Positions 17,419-27,066 of a stretch of DNA of 64,000 nt are shown here, in pieces. The notes below the pieces were generated by a model that searched no databases, had not been told where the DNA came from, and saw nothing but the letters and a program-made list of their open reading frames with translations. How positions within the stretch are numbered: the first letter of the stretch is position 1; every line of letters starts with the position of its first letter. The DNA lies in the NCBI GenBank assembly GCA_022509165.1, contig JAFLTT010000003.1, positions 194,666 through 258,665 on the forward strand, given 5' to 3'. Made by a program: the position numbers and the translations under genes. The stretch is from Muribaculaceae bacterium (GTDB lineage Bacteria; Bacteroidota; Bacteroidia; Bacteroidales; Muribaculaceae).

Positions 17419-17823
17419 TCTTAATCGGTTATTATACTTTCTGCATAATTACTCGTAAAAATAACGAAAAAAGCTCTTTAATATTATTATAATCTCATGC
17501 GACCGGTATTGATGTCTGAACATATTATATGATTATCCCGAATAATATCCCAAACGACATATGTAGGGACGCACGGCTCATGCGTCCCCTGATAATCAAA
17601 GACTTATCCCTCTTTTATTTCGGACGTACGAGCCGTACGTCCCTACATTTGAGGGCAATTTATTTACGGGGGATTTTTGCGGATAATCATAAACATTATA
17701 ACAATTTTCACAATTAAATGTTAATTTTAGCGTTTTTAGTTAAAATAGCCTAAACTATTTGGGCCCAACCTTGTTAAATTAATAGCAGGGTCGTTTAACT
17801 CTGCGGCTTATCAGGTATCTCGG
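17419..17823. other. Divergent intergenic region between the peptidase and rprX
   Basis: This 405-bp gap holds dispersed element copy C (17528-17691). The rest is AT-rich and must carry both promoters, but I see no clear TTTG/TAnnTTTG pair. No small gene is convincing. Confidence 0.5.
17528..17691 (+). repeat. Two-hairpin dispersed element, copy C (complete)
   Basis: The ends are TATGATTATCC (17528-17538) and GGATAATCATA (17681-17691), an 11-bp perfect terminal inverted repeat. Hairpin 1 is GGACGCACG..CATGCGTCC. Hairpin 2 is GGACGTACG..CGTACGTCC. Compared with copy B, hairpin 2 has C to T in one arm and G to A in the other, so pairing is kept. Confidence 0.88.
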
Positions 17824-19347
17824 ATGAAGAAATCCATTATATGGCTTCTCACATGTGTGATGGCAATCACATTCGGCGCTCTCCTCTACTTTCAGATCAT
17901 GTATCTGGAAAACATGGTGAAGATGAGAGATGCCCAATTCTCTGAGATTGTTTTGAAATGTCTTTCTTCTACAAGTGCATATCTTGAGAAAATGGAAACA
18001 ATGCACTTTTTGAAAGAGGATGTGGCAGTACTTCAGTCAGCTATGATAGAAATCGAGGATGAAGGGCACAATCAATACAGCCTTTCCCGAGAGGTAATTG
18101 ATTCTATCAACGGTATGCTTTCTCAGCAAACAAATGAACTGGGTCTTAAAAGTCCGACAATAGTGCCACCCGTCAACCCACACGGGAAGATTGATAATGT
18201 GCAGAGCCACTATCGCAGCATGCAGCAGACCTTGAGAAGCCAGTACATGTATCAGAGAGGTCTTCTCAACGAGGTAATTCTTTCTATTCTAAGGGATGCA
18301 GGAAACCGTCCTCCTAAAGAGAGGGCCGACTCCACAATCATCCGCGATTATCTGAGAAATGAACTGGAATCAAGCGGGCTTACCATGCCCTTCTATTTCT
18401 CTGTGACAAATGCACGTAATCAGCTCATTTATTCTACACGCGATTATCAACTCGGGACAACTAAAAACCTGTATTCTCAGACCCTGTTCCCCAATACGGG
18501 CGCTCCATTGCGTCTGAACGTGGAATTCCCGCAGAAGAATAAATATATTTTCTCCTCTGTACGGTTTATTATCCCTACTCTCATTTCCACTTTAATTCTG
18601 CTCATCATATTCCTATTCACGATCATCATGGCCTTCCGGCAGAAAAAACTGTCGGAGATCAAGACTGATTTTATCCACAACATGACTCATGAGCTGAAAA
18701 CTCCTATTTCCACCATCTCACTGGCATCGCAGATGCTAAGCGATCCGTCGGTGAGGAAATCTGAATCTTCGCTCAACAGGCTTTCGAGTGTCATTTCCGA
18801 CGAATCAAAAAGATTGCAGTTTCAAGTGGAAAAGGTGCTTCAGATGTCGGTGTTCGATAATTCCGATGCCTCGGTGAAATTTTCAGAAATTAATGCCAAT
18901 TCGGTTATCCAGAATGTGGTGGACACTTTCAAAATCAAGGTGGAAAAATTCGGTGGTTCCATCACCTCCGATCTAAGTGCTGAAAACAGCGAAGTCACTG
19001 TGGATCAGATGCATTTCACCAATATTCTTCACAATCTATTGGATAATGCCGTGAAATACAGAGATGAAAACAGGCCTCCACAATTATCTATATCCACCTC
19101 CAATCCCAATCCTTCTACTCTTCAGATAAGGATTCACGACAATGGAATTGGGATAAAGAAAGAAGATCTGAAGCGGATATTTGATAAATTCTATCGTGTT
19201 CCCACAGGCAACAGGCATGATGTGAAAGGTTTCGGACTCGGTCTCGCCTATGTAAAAAAGATGGTGGAGATATTCAAAGGAACTATAAGTGTTGAAAGCG
19301 ATTTCGGTAAGGGATCTACTTTCATTATTTCCCTACCCCTCGCTTGA
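17824..19347 (+). CDS. rprX: Sensor histidine kinase RprX-like
   Basis: This is a 507-residue inner-membrane sensor. The first transmembrane segment is at residues 5-25, a periplasmic domain follows to about 235, and the second segment is IIPTLISTLILLIIFLFTII near 245. The kinase core has the phospho-acceptor His289 in NMTHELKTPIST. N, G1, F and G2 boxes are seen in HNLLDNAVKY, IHDNGIGI, FDKFYRV and GFGLGLAYV. The adjoining regulator is a close match to RprY of Bacteroides fragilis, which is the basis for the name. It probably forms an operon with rprY and plsC. Confidence 0.85.
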   Translation: MKKSIIWLLTCVMAITFGALLYFQIMYLENMVKMRDAQFSEIVLKCLSSTSAYLEKMETMHFLKEDVAVLQSAMIEIEDEGHNQYSLSREVIDSINGMLSQQTNELGLKSPTIVPPVNPHGKIDNVQSHYRSMQQTLRSQYMYQRGLLNEVILSILRDAGNRPPKERADSTIIRDYLRNELESSGLTMPFYFSVTNARNQLIYSTRDYQLGTTKNLYSQTLFPNTGAPLRLNVEFPQKNKYIFSSVRFIIPTLISTLILLIIFLFTIIMAFRQKKLSEIKTDFIHNMTHELKTPISTISLASQMLSDPSVRKSESSLNRLSSVISDESKRLQFQVEKVLQMSVFDNSDASVKFSEINANSVIQNVVDTFKIKVEKFGGSITSDLSAENSEVTVDQMHFTNILHNLLDNAVKYRDENRPPQLSISTSNPNPSTLQIRIHDNGIGIKKEDLKRIFDKFYRVPTGNRHDVKGFGLGLAYVKKMVEIFKGTISVESDFGKGSTFIISLPLA

Positions 19348-19411
19348 GACAAAAAGATATATAATTAAAAGAAACAACCTTCTTAAAATACCCAATTTAA
19401 ACCTCACGACT

Positions 19412-20131
19412 ATGGATGAAAAAGTTAAAATACTTCTATGTGAAGATGATGAAAACCTTGGTATGCTGCTTCGCGAATTCCTGCAGGCTAAAGGATTTAA
19501 TGCCGACCTCTGCTCAGACGGCGAAAAAGGCTACAAAGAATTTCTTAAAGGTAAATATGACCTCTGTGTGCTCGATGTGATGATGCCTAAGAAAGATGGT
19601 TTCACCCTGGCGCAGGAAATTAGAAATGTCAACAGTGAGATCCCCATTATATTCCTCACGGCAAAAAACCTTAAGGAAGATATACTGGAAGGATTTAAGA
19701 TCGGTGCAGATGATTACATCACCAAACCCTTCTCAATGGAGGAACTGGTGTTCAGAATCGGTGCCATACTTCGCCGTGTGAAAGGAAAGAAAGATAAGGA
19801 GATCACTCTTTACAAAATTGGCCGATACACGTTCGACACTCAGAAGCAAGTGCTCATTTCTAAAGATAAGACGCAGAAACTCACCACTAAGGAGTCAGAA
19901 CTTCTTGCTCTGCTCTGCTCTCACGTAAATGAGATTCTGGAGAGGAACTTTGCACTGAAGACTATCTGGATTGACGATAACTATTTCAATGCCCGAAGCA
20001 TGGACGTATATATCACCAAGTTGAGAAAACTCCTTAAGGATGATCCCAATATCGAGATTATCAACATTCATGGTAAAGGATACAAACTTATAGCACCGGA
20101 GTCTAAAGATTCAGTCGATATCATTAAATAA
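19412..20131 (+). CDS. rprY: Response regulator RprY-like (OmpR family)
   Basis: This 239-residue DNA-binding regulator has a receiver domain with acidic pocket CEDDEN, phospho-acceptor Asp55 in CVLDVMMPKKDG, Thr/Lys in FLTAKN and ITKPFS, and a C-terminal winged helix with TTKESELLALLCSH, WIDDNYFNARSMDVYITKLRK and INIHGKGYKL. The sequence closely follows B. fragilis RprY as I remember it. The start at 19412 (MDEKVKILLCEDDE) gives the standard N-terminus; upstream in-frame starts fall within rprX. The stop overlaps the plsC ATG by one base (TAATG). Confidence 0.88.
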   Translation: MDEKVKILLCEDDENLGMLLREFLQAKGFNADLCSDGEKGYKEFLKGKYDLCVLDVMMPKKDGFTLAQEIRNVNSEIPIIFLTAKNLKEDILEGFKIGADDYITKPFSMEELVFRIGAILRRVKGKKDKEITLYKIGRYTFDTQKQVLISKDKTQKLTTKESELLALLCSHVNEILERNFALKTIWIDDNYFNARSMDVYITKLRKLLKDDPNIEIINIHGKGYKLIAPESKDSVDIIK

Positions 20132-20883
20132 TGAAAGTTTTATATTTTATCTACCATTGGTTATTCGCGGTGCCGGTGTTTCTGGTATTGACTGCCATCA
20201 CAGCCATTACCACCAGCATCGGCTCCATACTCTTCAGTTATGATTTCTTCGGTTACTGGCCACCACATTACTGGGCAAAACTCTCATGTTGGGTTTTTCT
20301 CATACGGGTAAAAGTGGTGGGAAGTGAGAATATCGACAAGAAGACCTCCTATATTTTTGTAGCGAATCATCAGGGAGCCTTCGACATATTCACCATCTAC
20401 GGTTTCCTGGGCCATAATTTCAAATGGCTCATGAAGAAAAGTCTGGAGAAAATATTTCTGGTGGGAGCTGCCTGTCGCAACGCCCATCACATCTTTGTAG
20501 ACGACTCTAAAATCGCAGCCATCAAGGAGACTATCGCTAAAGCCGAAGACACTTTGAAAGACGGTATGTCACTTGTGATCTTCCCGGAAGGCAGCCGCTC
20601 ATGGGATGGGAAGATGATTCCATTCAAGCGGGGAGCCTTCATGCTTGCAGCGGAATTCAACCGTCCTGTGGTGCCCGTAACCATAGAGGGAAGTTTTCAT
20701 AGCCTTCCAAGGTTTGGGAAGCAAGTGTCTCCCGGTGTGATCACACTCTCCATACATAAGCCGATATTCCCCGGACCCAAAGGATTCAACACCAAACAAC
20801 TCATGGCTCAATGCCGTGCCGATATCGAGTCGGCCCTCAATGAGGAAAACAAAGGAGAAAGTGCCAATCAGAGAGTAAAGTGA
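20131..20883 (+). CDS. plsC: 1-acyl-sn-glycerol-3-phosphate acyltransferase
   Basis: This 250-residue membrane-associated enzyme adds the second acyl chain to lysophosphatidic acid in phospholipid synthesis. The HX4D motif is NHQGAFD near residue 78, and the substrate-binding motif is FPEGSRSWDG near 151. Two N-terminal hydrophobic segments anchor it. It is translationally coupled to rprY (TAATG), so the envelope two-component system and a lipid enzyme are made together. Its 3' end overlaps the convergent DUF5686 gene by 16 bp. Confidence 0.9.
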   Translation: MKVLYFIYHWLFAVPVFLVLTAITAITTSIGSILFSYDFFGYWPPHYWAKLSCWVFLIRVKVVGSENIDKKTSYIFVANHQGAFDIFTIYGFLGHNFKWLMKKSLEKIFLVGAACRNAHHIFVDDSKIAAIKETIAKAEDTLKDGMSLVIFPEGSRSWDGKMIPFKRGAFMLAAEFNRPVVPVTIEGSFHSLPRFGKQVSPGVITLSIHKPIFPGPKGFNTKQLMAQCRADIESALNEENKGESANQRVK

Positions 20884-23393
20884 AGTGAGATTCTCAGGCC
20901 TCCTCTATCCACACCCGGAGTGCCTCTGTAAGTAAGTCTCCATACATAGTCTACCCTCAGCACGCTCAGGATATTGTCTATGCCGGCACCTATTTCCATA
21001 TAGGGTGTCTTACCCATCTTGATGGCATGAGAATCAGCCGGAAAGGCTAAAAGAGACGGATTCAATGCCGGATTGTTCCTGTCGGAAAGAGTTCCCATAA
21101 GCCCTTTGAATGTTATGGCTTCCCGCAGTTTCAGCTTATTGATGTAGGGGATCCGGTTGAATAACACCCCATTGCCGAAATAGGTGAAATCGATGGAAGC
21201 ATACATGTCGTTGGCAAATTCCATCGGGTCCATCAGAGAGTAACTTTCGGGCTGTATGGTATAAGAAAGGTTGGCATTGGGCCACATCAGTCCCGGATAA
21301 TAGACACTGCTCCATACTTTGCCTGCTTTAGCTATTATATCTATATATCCGAAAGCAGAAAACCAAAACCTTTTTTGCACCGACAATTCAGTCTCATTTG
21401 TGGTATAAGCCGCTCCGAAAAGCCCCTTTGGTCCATACCGGTGAGTAAGCTGAATTATCCAGGGGTCCATATTCACAAGCAATCGGGTGGAACGACCCTG
21501 TACAAATTTTTCACCTTTTGCCCATCTCAAGGATATATTGAAAGAAGACTGTCGGTAACTATTTATGGCTCTTCCGTCAGAATAGATGAAAGGCAGCCAT
21601 CTCGTGGCTTCCTGCACATTAAACTGTCCCCCTGCCTCTACCGAAAAATTATTAGGCAATTCAAGCACATATCCGGCCTCGGCATGCTTCCTGTAGGTTA
21701 CCAGATCACTTTTCTTTCTTTTAAGAGACAGGAATATGTTATCCTGATTGGTGAACAGATAATGCTGTCCTATCAGGTCAAGGTCGTATGAATATGATGC
21801 ATAGAATCCATGTCTGGGCCATTCATACCCATGCTTCGGCTTCCGGTGAAATGAATATTCCAGTGTGGCTCCATATTTCCATTTCCCGTCTTTGGTACCG
21901 TAGGCTCCATAGCCCTTCAGAAACAGATGAGGATTCAAGGCTGCCATAGTCATCCCTCCGAGACGTATCCTCACTCCTTCCACTGAATTATAACTTAAGA
22001 AGGTATTTAACGGGCCGATATCGAATTTGCTGGGATTCCCGGTGGTAAAATAACCGCTTTCCATCATTTTTATCACCTTTTCTGCCCAATAAAGCAACGG
22101 CACTTTCCTCATCTCAGTGGCAATATTGCCCATCCGTGCTTCCGCCGTCGTCATCGGCACCATCCTTTTTTCATTCCAGAATTGTGCGGTGTTACCTATA
22201 GAATCCTGCAGCCATACCTCTTTTCCCCCTTTTTTATAATATGAAATGAAGTCTTCCCTCGGATTATAACTGAAATTATCGTAAACGGTGGTCTTTCTTC
22301 CATAGAACTCCGGAGTGCCCGCCACTATTTGCATCTCTATGCAGACATCATCATATGTTTTTAGTCGGTTGCCCAGACTATCTTTACTGAAACTTTGGTT
22401 GATATACAGGTTTCTCAAAAAATTCAGATTGATATCATGAGGAGTACGCATTGTTATCTTCTTCACAAACATCGAGGTATCACCCTCAGGTACATATATC
22501 TTGCCGTTGAAACCCATGGATTGGGCATTTCTTGGCACGAAAGTAAGTTCCACACACCTTTCATTGCCTATATACACAGTGTCTGTGAGATAATACTTGT
22601 AGAAATCGGGGCCTAAGGGTGACAAGGGACTTACAAAACGGTTCTGCAATATGTTGATATTGGCATCATACACATCTACCTCCCTGATCACATCTTCAAG
22701 CACCACTCTGATATTCTCCTGACCGAAAGCATCATCCACACCCTCTGATCTATAGCCCAGTATTATTTCTCTGTCAGCCTTTGGTTCCTGACTTTTAATA
22801 TGCACTGCATATTTTTCCTTGAGCATGAGGTCGAGAAGTCGTGCTCCGGTATAGGAAGAGGTGTCTACATAATTTTCAAGAAACCTGATTTTACCGGCTA
22901 AAAATCCTGAGTCAAACCGGCCGTTGAAATTATTTATAGCAAGGAGAGTCTTCTCATATTTTTCATAACTGTAGAAAGGCTCTTTTTCCGGATTGCTTTT
23001 TTCTGAAGATTCCCGAAGGCGGTTGACAAAATCCACTGCCGGGTTATTCTTTTTTGAATATTTTTCCTTCTTTGGTTTTATATACACCTCTTCCAGATCA
23101 TATTCCGTGGGTGATAGTCTCACTATCACGATGCTGTCGGTCTCTCCTATGGTAAAATACTTGTCACTATATCCGATATAAGAAGACACAAGCCCTGAAT
23201 GTCTCAAATTTTCAGGCAGCGTAGTCTGTCCCTTTTCATCCGTAATGAAAGTCCTCTTCTTACCCTCTAAGGTTCTTATAGTGGCTAAAGGTAATTTTTC
23301 TCCGGTTATAGAGTCGCGAAGTTCCACTATGCTTTTACCATTGCACAATGACACACCGATTACAATCCATAACAACAGGAGCAAATACCTCAT
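20868..23393 (-). CDS. DUF5686 outer-membrane protein with carboxypeptidase-like regulatory domain
   Basis: This 841-residue protein has signal peptide MRYLLLLLWIVIGVSLCNG. A CarboxypepD_reg-like beta-sandwich (residues ~22-95: VELRDSITGEKLPLATIRT..GLVSSYIGY) is followed by a long DUF5686 region. It ends in barrel-type strands and the aromatic terminus RISLHFTL. Proteins of this type are thought to sit in the outer membrane; their substrate is not known. The C-terminal sequence has many Tyr/Trp-rich strands consistent with a large barrel. A pair of 19-bp direct repeats lies just upstream. Confidence 0.8.
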   Translation of the reverse strand: MRYLLLLLWIVIGVSLCNGKSIVELRDSITGEKLPLATIRTLEGKKRTFITDEKGQTTLPENLRHSGLVSSYIGYSDKYFTIGETDSIVIVRLSPTEYDLEEVYIKPKKEKYSKKNNPAVDFVNRLRESSEKSNPEKEPFYSYEKYEKTLLAINNFNGRFDSGFLAGKIRFLENYVDTSSYTGARLLDLMLKEKYAVHIKSQEPKADREIILGYRSEGVDDAFGQENIRVVLEDVIREVDVYDANINILQNRFVSPLSPLGPDFYKYYLTDTVYIGNERCVELTFVPRNAQSMGFNGKIYVPEGDTSMFVKKITMRTPHDINLNFLRNLYINQSFSKDSLGNRLKTYDDVCIEMQIVAGTPEFYGRKTTVYDNFSYNPREDFISYYKKGGKEVWLQDSIGNTAQFWNEKRMVPMTTAEARMGNIATEMRKVPLLYWAEKVIKMMESGYFTTGNPSKFDIGPLNTFLSYNSVEGVRIRLGGMTMAALNPHLFLKGYGAYGTKDGKWKYGATLEYSFHRKPKHGYEWPRHGFYASYSYDLDLIGQHYLFTNQDNIFLSLKRKKSDLVTYRKHAEAGYVLELPNNFSVEAGGQFNVQEATRWLPFIYSDGRAINSYRQSSFNISLRWAKGEKFVQGRSTRLLVNMDPWIIQLTHRYGPKGLFGAAYTTNETELSVQKRFWFSAFGYIDIIAKAGKVWSSVYYPGLMWPNANLSYTIQPESYSLMDPMEFANDMYASIDFTYFGNGVLFNRIPYINKLKLREAITFKGLMGTLSDRNNPALNPSLLAFPADSHAIKMGKTPYMEIGAGIDNILSVLRVDYVWRLTYRGTPGVDRGGLRISLHFTL

Positions 23394-23406
23394 CTAACTT
23401 ATAACG

Positions 23407-23452
23407 TAAATTTCCCCGCTATATGACATAAAATAAATTTACCTGCTATATG
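23407..23452 (-). promoter_or_regulatory. Paired 19-bp direct repeats upstream of the DUF5686 gene
   Basis: On the minus strand CATATAGCRGGKAAATTTA occurs twice (23434-23452 and 23407-23425) with 27-bp periodicity and two mismatches. They end 14 bp from the gene start, so they may be an operator covering the promoter. Confidence 0.5.
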
Positions 23453-23453
23453 T

Positions 23454-23490
23454 AAAAAGGGAGACCTAATAATACTATCCGGTCTCCCTT
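23454..23490 (-). terminator. Intrinsic terminator of the starch-utilisation operon
   Basis: On the minus strand AAGGGAGACC pairs perfectly with GGTCTCCCTT around a 14-base loop and is followed by TTTTTAC. It lies 67 bp after the GH97 stop, closing the susCD-GH13-GH97 transcript. Confidence 0.85.
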
Positions 23491-23556
23491 GGCCTGAAAA
23501 ATACTACCTTACAAGCAATTCAGGCATCTTCCCATTATCAACAATTTAACCTTGCG

Positions 23557-25662
23557 TTATTTCACTGGTTCAATTCTAATTGCTGCTCCTCCTCCCCTGG
23601 CAAGTTTTTGCTTCAGTTTGGTTTTGCTGGTCACATTCTCTTTCTTGATTGTATAAGCCTGAGGATTAGTTTCCCAATCCGCATCAGGGGCATCTGCATA
23701 AATAGTGGCAACATACTTCTGTCCCGGTTCCAGGAATGAAAGGTCTATTACTGCTTCACGCGGAGTGTCATCAGTAATGGTGCCTACATACCAATCGTCG
23801 GAATTTTTGTCAAGGCGTGCCACAGTGATATATTGGGCCGGTTCAGCCTCAAGATATTTTGAGTCTCGCCATTCCACCGGCACATCTTCAATAAACTGAA
23901 ATGCATCGGGGAACCTTTCATAATTTTCCGGCAAGTCGGCAGCCATCTGCATTGGAGAAGGCATGGTGAGATAAAGTGCCAGTTGGCGTGCCAGGGTAGT
24001 CATAGCCTTCCCTGTCTTCCCTTCACCATAATAACTAAGGTCGGTCTGGAAAAGACCCGGGGTGTAATCCATCGGGCCACCCTTCAATCGCGTAAAAGGC
24101 AGAAGAGCGGTATGAGAGGGTGGATTTCCCCCCATGGACTCAAATTCACCACCCCGGGCTGATTCCTGTGCCAGCCAGTTGGGATAGGTTCTTATGAGTC
24201 CCGTGGGACGCGGAGCCTCATGGCTGTCGATCATTATCTCATAGTCTGCAGCTTTCTCGATCACATACTGTGCATGGTCTACCATCCACTGTGATGTATG
24301 ATGTTCCGACCTCGGGATAATTGCTCCTACGTATCCGGTTTTCACAGCATCATAGTTATTATCTTTCATAAACTGGAAAGCCTTGTCGAGCTGGCGCTCA
24401 TAGTCCATGGCATTCGCTGCAGTCTCATGATGCATCACTAATTTCACTCCCTTCTCTTTGGCATAGTCTCGCAGATAAGGCAAATCGAAATCAGGATACG
24501 GTTTATCAAAGAGGAACTGGCGGTTCTTTCTATAACTTGCCCAGTCTTCCCATCCTTCATTCCAGCCTTCCACCAGTACGGCATCAATATTATGAGCCGC
24601 AGCAAAGTCAATGTATTTCTTCACATTTTCCGTGTTGGCCGGATGACGCCCGTTAGGTTTCAGCTGAGTATAGTCAGTGATTCCGGGCTTTGCACGATAG
24701 TCGTCGGAATACGCCCATGTCTTCTGGCGCCCGGTGAACATCTCCCACCATACGCCTATAAACTTCATAGGCTTTATCCATGAGGTATCTTCGATCTTTG
24801 ATGGCTCGTTAAGGTTCAGGATCAACTGTGAGGCCAGAATATCGCGTGCATCATCGCTCACGATAACGGTACGCCAAGGAGTATTGAAGGGTAACTGGAT
24901 ATAACCTCTTACTCCCAACTTATCGGGTGTGAGATGGCTCTTCATTCCATAGGTGGCGGTGTCTACGTCAAGCTGCATAGCCGGATATCCGATCAGCGCG
25001 GCCTCATGGATATTGATATAAAGTCCGTCATCACTTTTTGCCAGCAGAGGAGTCTGCACTGTTGAGTCAAGCTCTTTTACCCTTTGGCTCTCGGTGTGTA
25101 TGCCCTTATATTTCTTCAGAGCGTCGGTCACATCGCTCACTCTGGTTTCAGTGAAGAGGTATTCATCGGTGTCATAATCGCCCGGTATCACCCACATCGT
25201 GTGGTTACCCGGCAAATTGAATTCTGTCACCTCATCCATTACAGCCAGGTAGTTGGCTTTGTCCTGAAGAGGAAACTCATAGCGGAAACCCATGCCATCG
25301 TCAAATACTCTGAAACATACCGTCATCAGGAGTCCGTCGACATTCTCCATCTTCACCGTCAACTGATTGTAATGATTTACAATCTCATCATATTCTCCCC
25401 ACACCGGATGCCATGTTTCATTGAATGAGGCTGTATCAGTGCTAAGAATCTTAAACTTATCGGTGAAACGGGCTTCTTTTGCCGCCAGTCCAAGTTTACT
25501 GTCTGCAATCACCGGCTTGCCCTTATAACTGAGATTATAGTAAGGCTCACCCTGACTGTTGACATCCACATTGAGAATTATCTCTCCATTAGGAGATGAG
25601 ATGTGGGCAGCTGAAACACTCATTGCAGCTGCCAACATCAGATATAGCAAATTTTTCCTCAT
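23557..25662 (-). CDS. susB: Glycoside hydrolase family 97 alpha-glucosidase (SusB-like)
   Basis: This 701-residue periplasmic enzyme removes glucose from malto-oligosaccharides. Signal peptide MRKNLLYLMLAAAMSVSA is followed by the GH97 N-terminal beta-sandwich (SSPNGEIILNVDVNSQGEPYY). The central TIM barrel has VEGWNEGWEDW, MHHETAAN, MIDSHEAPRPTGLIRTYPNW and ESARGGEFES, which carry the catalytic and calcium-binding glutamates of the inverting subgroup. A C-terminal beta domain ends the protein. B. thetaiotaomicron SusB is about 738 residues. It is the last gene of the operon. Confidence 0.88.
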   Translation of the reverse strand: MRKNLLYLMLAAAMSVSAAHISSPNGEIILNVDVNSQGEPYYNLSYKGKPVIADSKLGLAAKEARFTDKFKILSTDTASFNETWHPVWGEYDEIVNHYNQLTVKMENVDGLLMTVCFRVFDDGMGFRYEFPLQDKANYLAVMDEVTEFNLPGNHTMWVIPGDYDTDEYLFTETRVSDVTDALKKYKGIHTESQRVKELDSTVQTPLLAKSDDGLYINIHEAALIGYPAMQLDVDTATYGMKSHLTPDKLGVRGYIQLPFNTPWRTVIVSDDARDILASQLILNLNEPSKIEDTSWIKPMKFIGVWWEMFTGRQKTWAYSDDYRAKPGITDYTQLKPNGRHPANTENVKKYIDFAAAHNIDAVLVEGWNEGWEDWASYRKNRQFLFDKPYPDFDLPYLRDYAKEKGVKLVMHHETAANAMDYERQLDKAFQFMKDNNYDAVKTGYVGAIIPRSEHHTSQWMVDHAQYVIEKAADYEIMIDSHEAPRPTGLIRTYPNWLAQESARGGEFESMGGNPPSHTALLPFTRLKGGPMDYTPGLFQTDLSYYGEGKTGKAMTTLARQLALYLTMPSPMQMAADLPENYERFPDAFQFIEDVPVEWRDSKYLEAEPAQYITVARLDKNSDDWYVGTITDDTPREAVIDLSFLEPGQKYVATIYADAPDADWETNPQAYTIKKENVTSKTKLKQKLARGGGAAIRIEPVK

Positions 25663-25683
25663 ATTCTTGTTGAGTAAAATTTC

Positions 25684-27066
25684 TTATTGAGAAATTAAAA
25701 TCATGTATCCGTAAGGATCGAGCTCCGCTTCCACAGGTATACTATATGAGCCACCGTTTATGAGATCGGTCATGGTGGTATACCTCAGAGTTATCGGTGT
25801 CACAAACTTTTGAGTGCTTCCGCTGCAGTTCACCATCACAAGCATGTTACTGTTGCCGGAAGTTCTGGTGAATGCCATTACAGGGCCGTCAGAATAATCT
25901 GCCAGACTGCCGCTTCTCACTGTTGCTGTCTTCTTGAAGGCATTGTTTATAGCAGCATATACCGGTGTGAGCTGATCACTGAATGTAATGGTCTTGTAAT
26001 TGAAAAACGACTGTTTCCCTGTGAGACCCTGTGCATCCATTCCGGAATAGATAAGAGGAGTTCCATTAAGCATTGCAGAGCATACATAAGCTGCCGGAAG
26101 TGCGTTTATTGAACCATAGTAGGTGTTGATAGACTGTTCTGCCATGGTATCATGATTGAATACATAGCGTAAGATGGTGTCTCCTTCCGGCACGTTTTCC
26201 AATGCTGCCTGAGCTTTCTGCACAATCTGGTTGGTTTTCCCGGTGAGGAAAGCGTTGGAAATAGTGGAGGCGCTACCCCAGTCATATATCATGTCGTAAC
26301 CATATGAATAGAAACTATAGTCAGAACACTCGGCAAGCAGGATCATATCGCTCTTCATGGCTCTCAGGTCTTTGGCAAGATCTATCCAGAAGGAGGATGG
26401 AATATAAGGGCTACTTGCATAATCGAAACGGAAACCGTCTACGTCAGCGGCAGTGACCCAATATTCTATGGCTTGCGACATTCCTTCAGCCACTCCCGGT
26501 TTTGAATAATCCAACTGGGCCACATCATTCCATCCCATTCCCGGGGGCGATACTATTTCACCCTTGTTGTTATGGAGGAACCATTCCGGATGCTCGTAAA
26601 TCCAGGGATTGTCCCAGCCTGTATGGTTAGGCACCCAGTCAAGTATCACTTTCATTCCGAGTCCATGTGCTTTATTCACAAGACTCTGAAGATCTGCAAG
26701 CGTACCATATTTTGGATTTATCACATCATAGTTCTTGATACTGTAAGGAGAACCTACGGATTGGGAAGCAGTGCTGGGTTCGCATATTGGCATGATCCAT
26801 AGCACATTGCATCCTAAATCTGAAATTCTCTGCAGTTGGGCCGACAGAGCGTTGAGACAATCGTTGGTTGCAAAAAATCTCGGATTGGCTTCATACACTA
26901 TCCAAGTCGGCATCTCTTTTCCGCTTGGCTCTTCAGGAGTCGGGCCGGTTGAAGGACCTGTTGAAGGACCGGCCGGAGTATCGTCTGATTTTGAACAAGC
27001 GGTAAAAATCATGGCAGCTACAGCTATAGCTGCCATGATTCTGGATGTTTTATTTGTTTTTATCAT
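25684..27066 (-). CDS. GH13 alpha-amylase lipoprotein (SusG/SusA-like)
   Basis: This 460-residue lipoprotein has lipobox FTAC (Cys near 24) and a Pro/Gly/Thr linker (residues 30-50). The GH13 barrel shows region I DWVPNHTGWD, region II DGFRFDYA with the nucleophile Asp near 214, the acid/base Glu in ILLAECSD near 245, and the third acid in VFNHDTM near 304. It lacks the CBM58 insertion that makes B. thetaiotaomicron SusG longer (about 690). A lipid anchor plus the context suggests surface starch cleavage. It starts in a 4-bp ATGA overlap with the CBM26-like gene. Confidence 0.87.
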   Translation of the reverse strand: MIKTNKTSRIMAAIAVAAMIFTACSKSDDTPAGPSTGPSTGPTPEEPSGKEMPTWIVYEANPRFFATNDCLNALSAQLQRISDLGCNVLWIMPICEPSTASQSVGSPYSIKNYDVINPKYGTLADLQSLVNKAHGLGMKVILDWVPNHTGWDNPWIYEHPEWFLHNNKGEIVSPPGMGWNDVAQLDYSKPGVAEGMSQAIEYWVTAADVDGFRFDYASSPYIPSSFWIDLAKDLRAMKSDMILLAECSDYSFYSYGYDMIYDWGSASTISNAFLTGKTNQIVQKAQAALENVPEGDTILRYVFNHDTMAEQSINTYYGSINALPAAYVCSAMLNGTPLIYSGMDAQGLTGKQSFFNYKTITFSDQLTPVYAAINNAFKKTATVRSGSLADYSDGPVMAFTRTSGNSNMLVMVNCSGSTQKFVTPITLRYTTMTDLINGGSYSIPVEAELDPYGYMILISQ

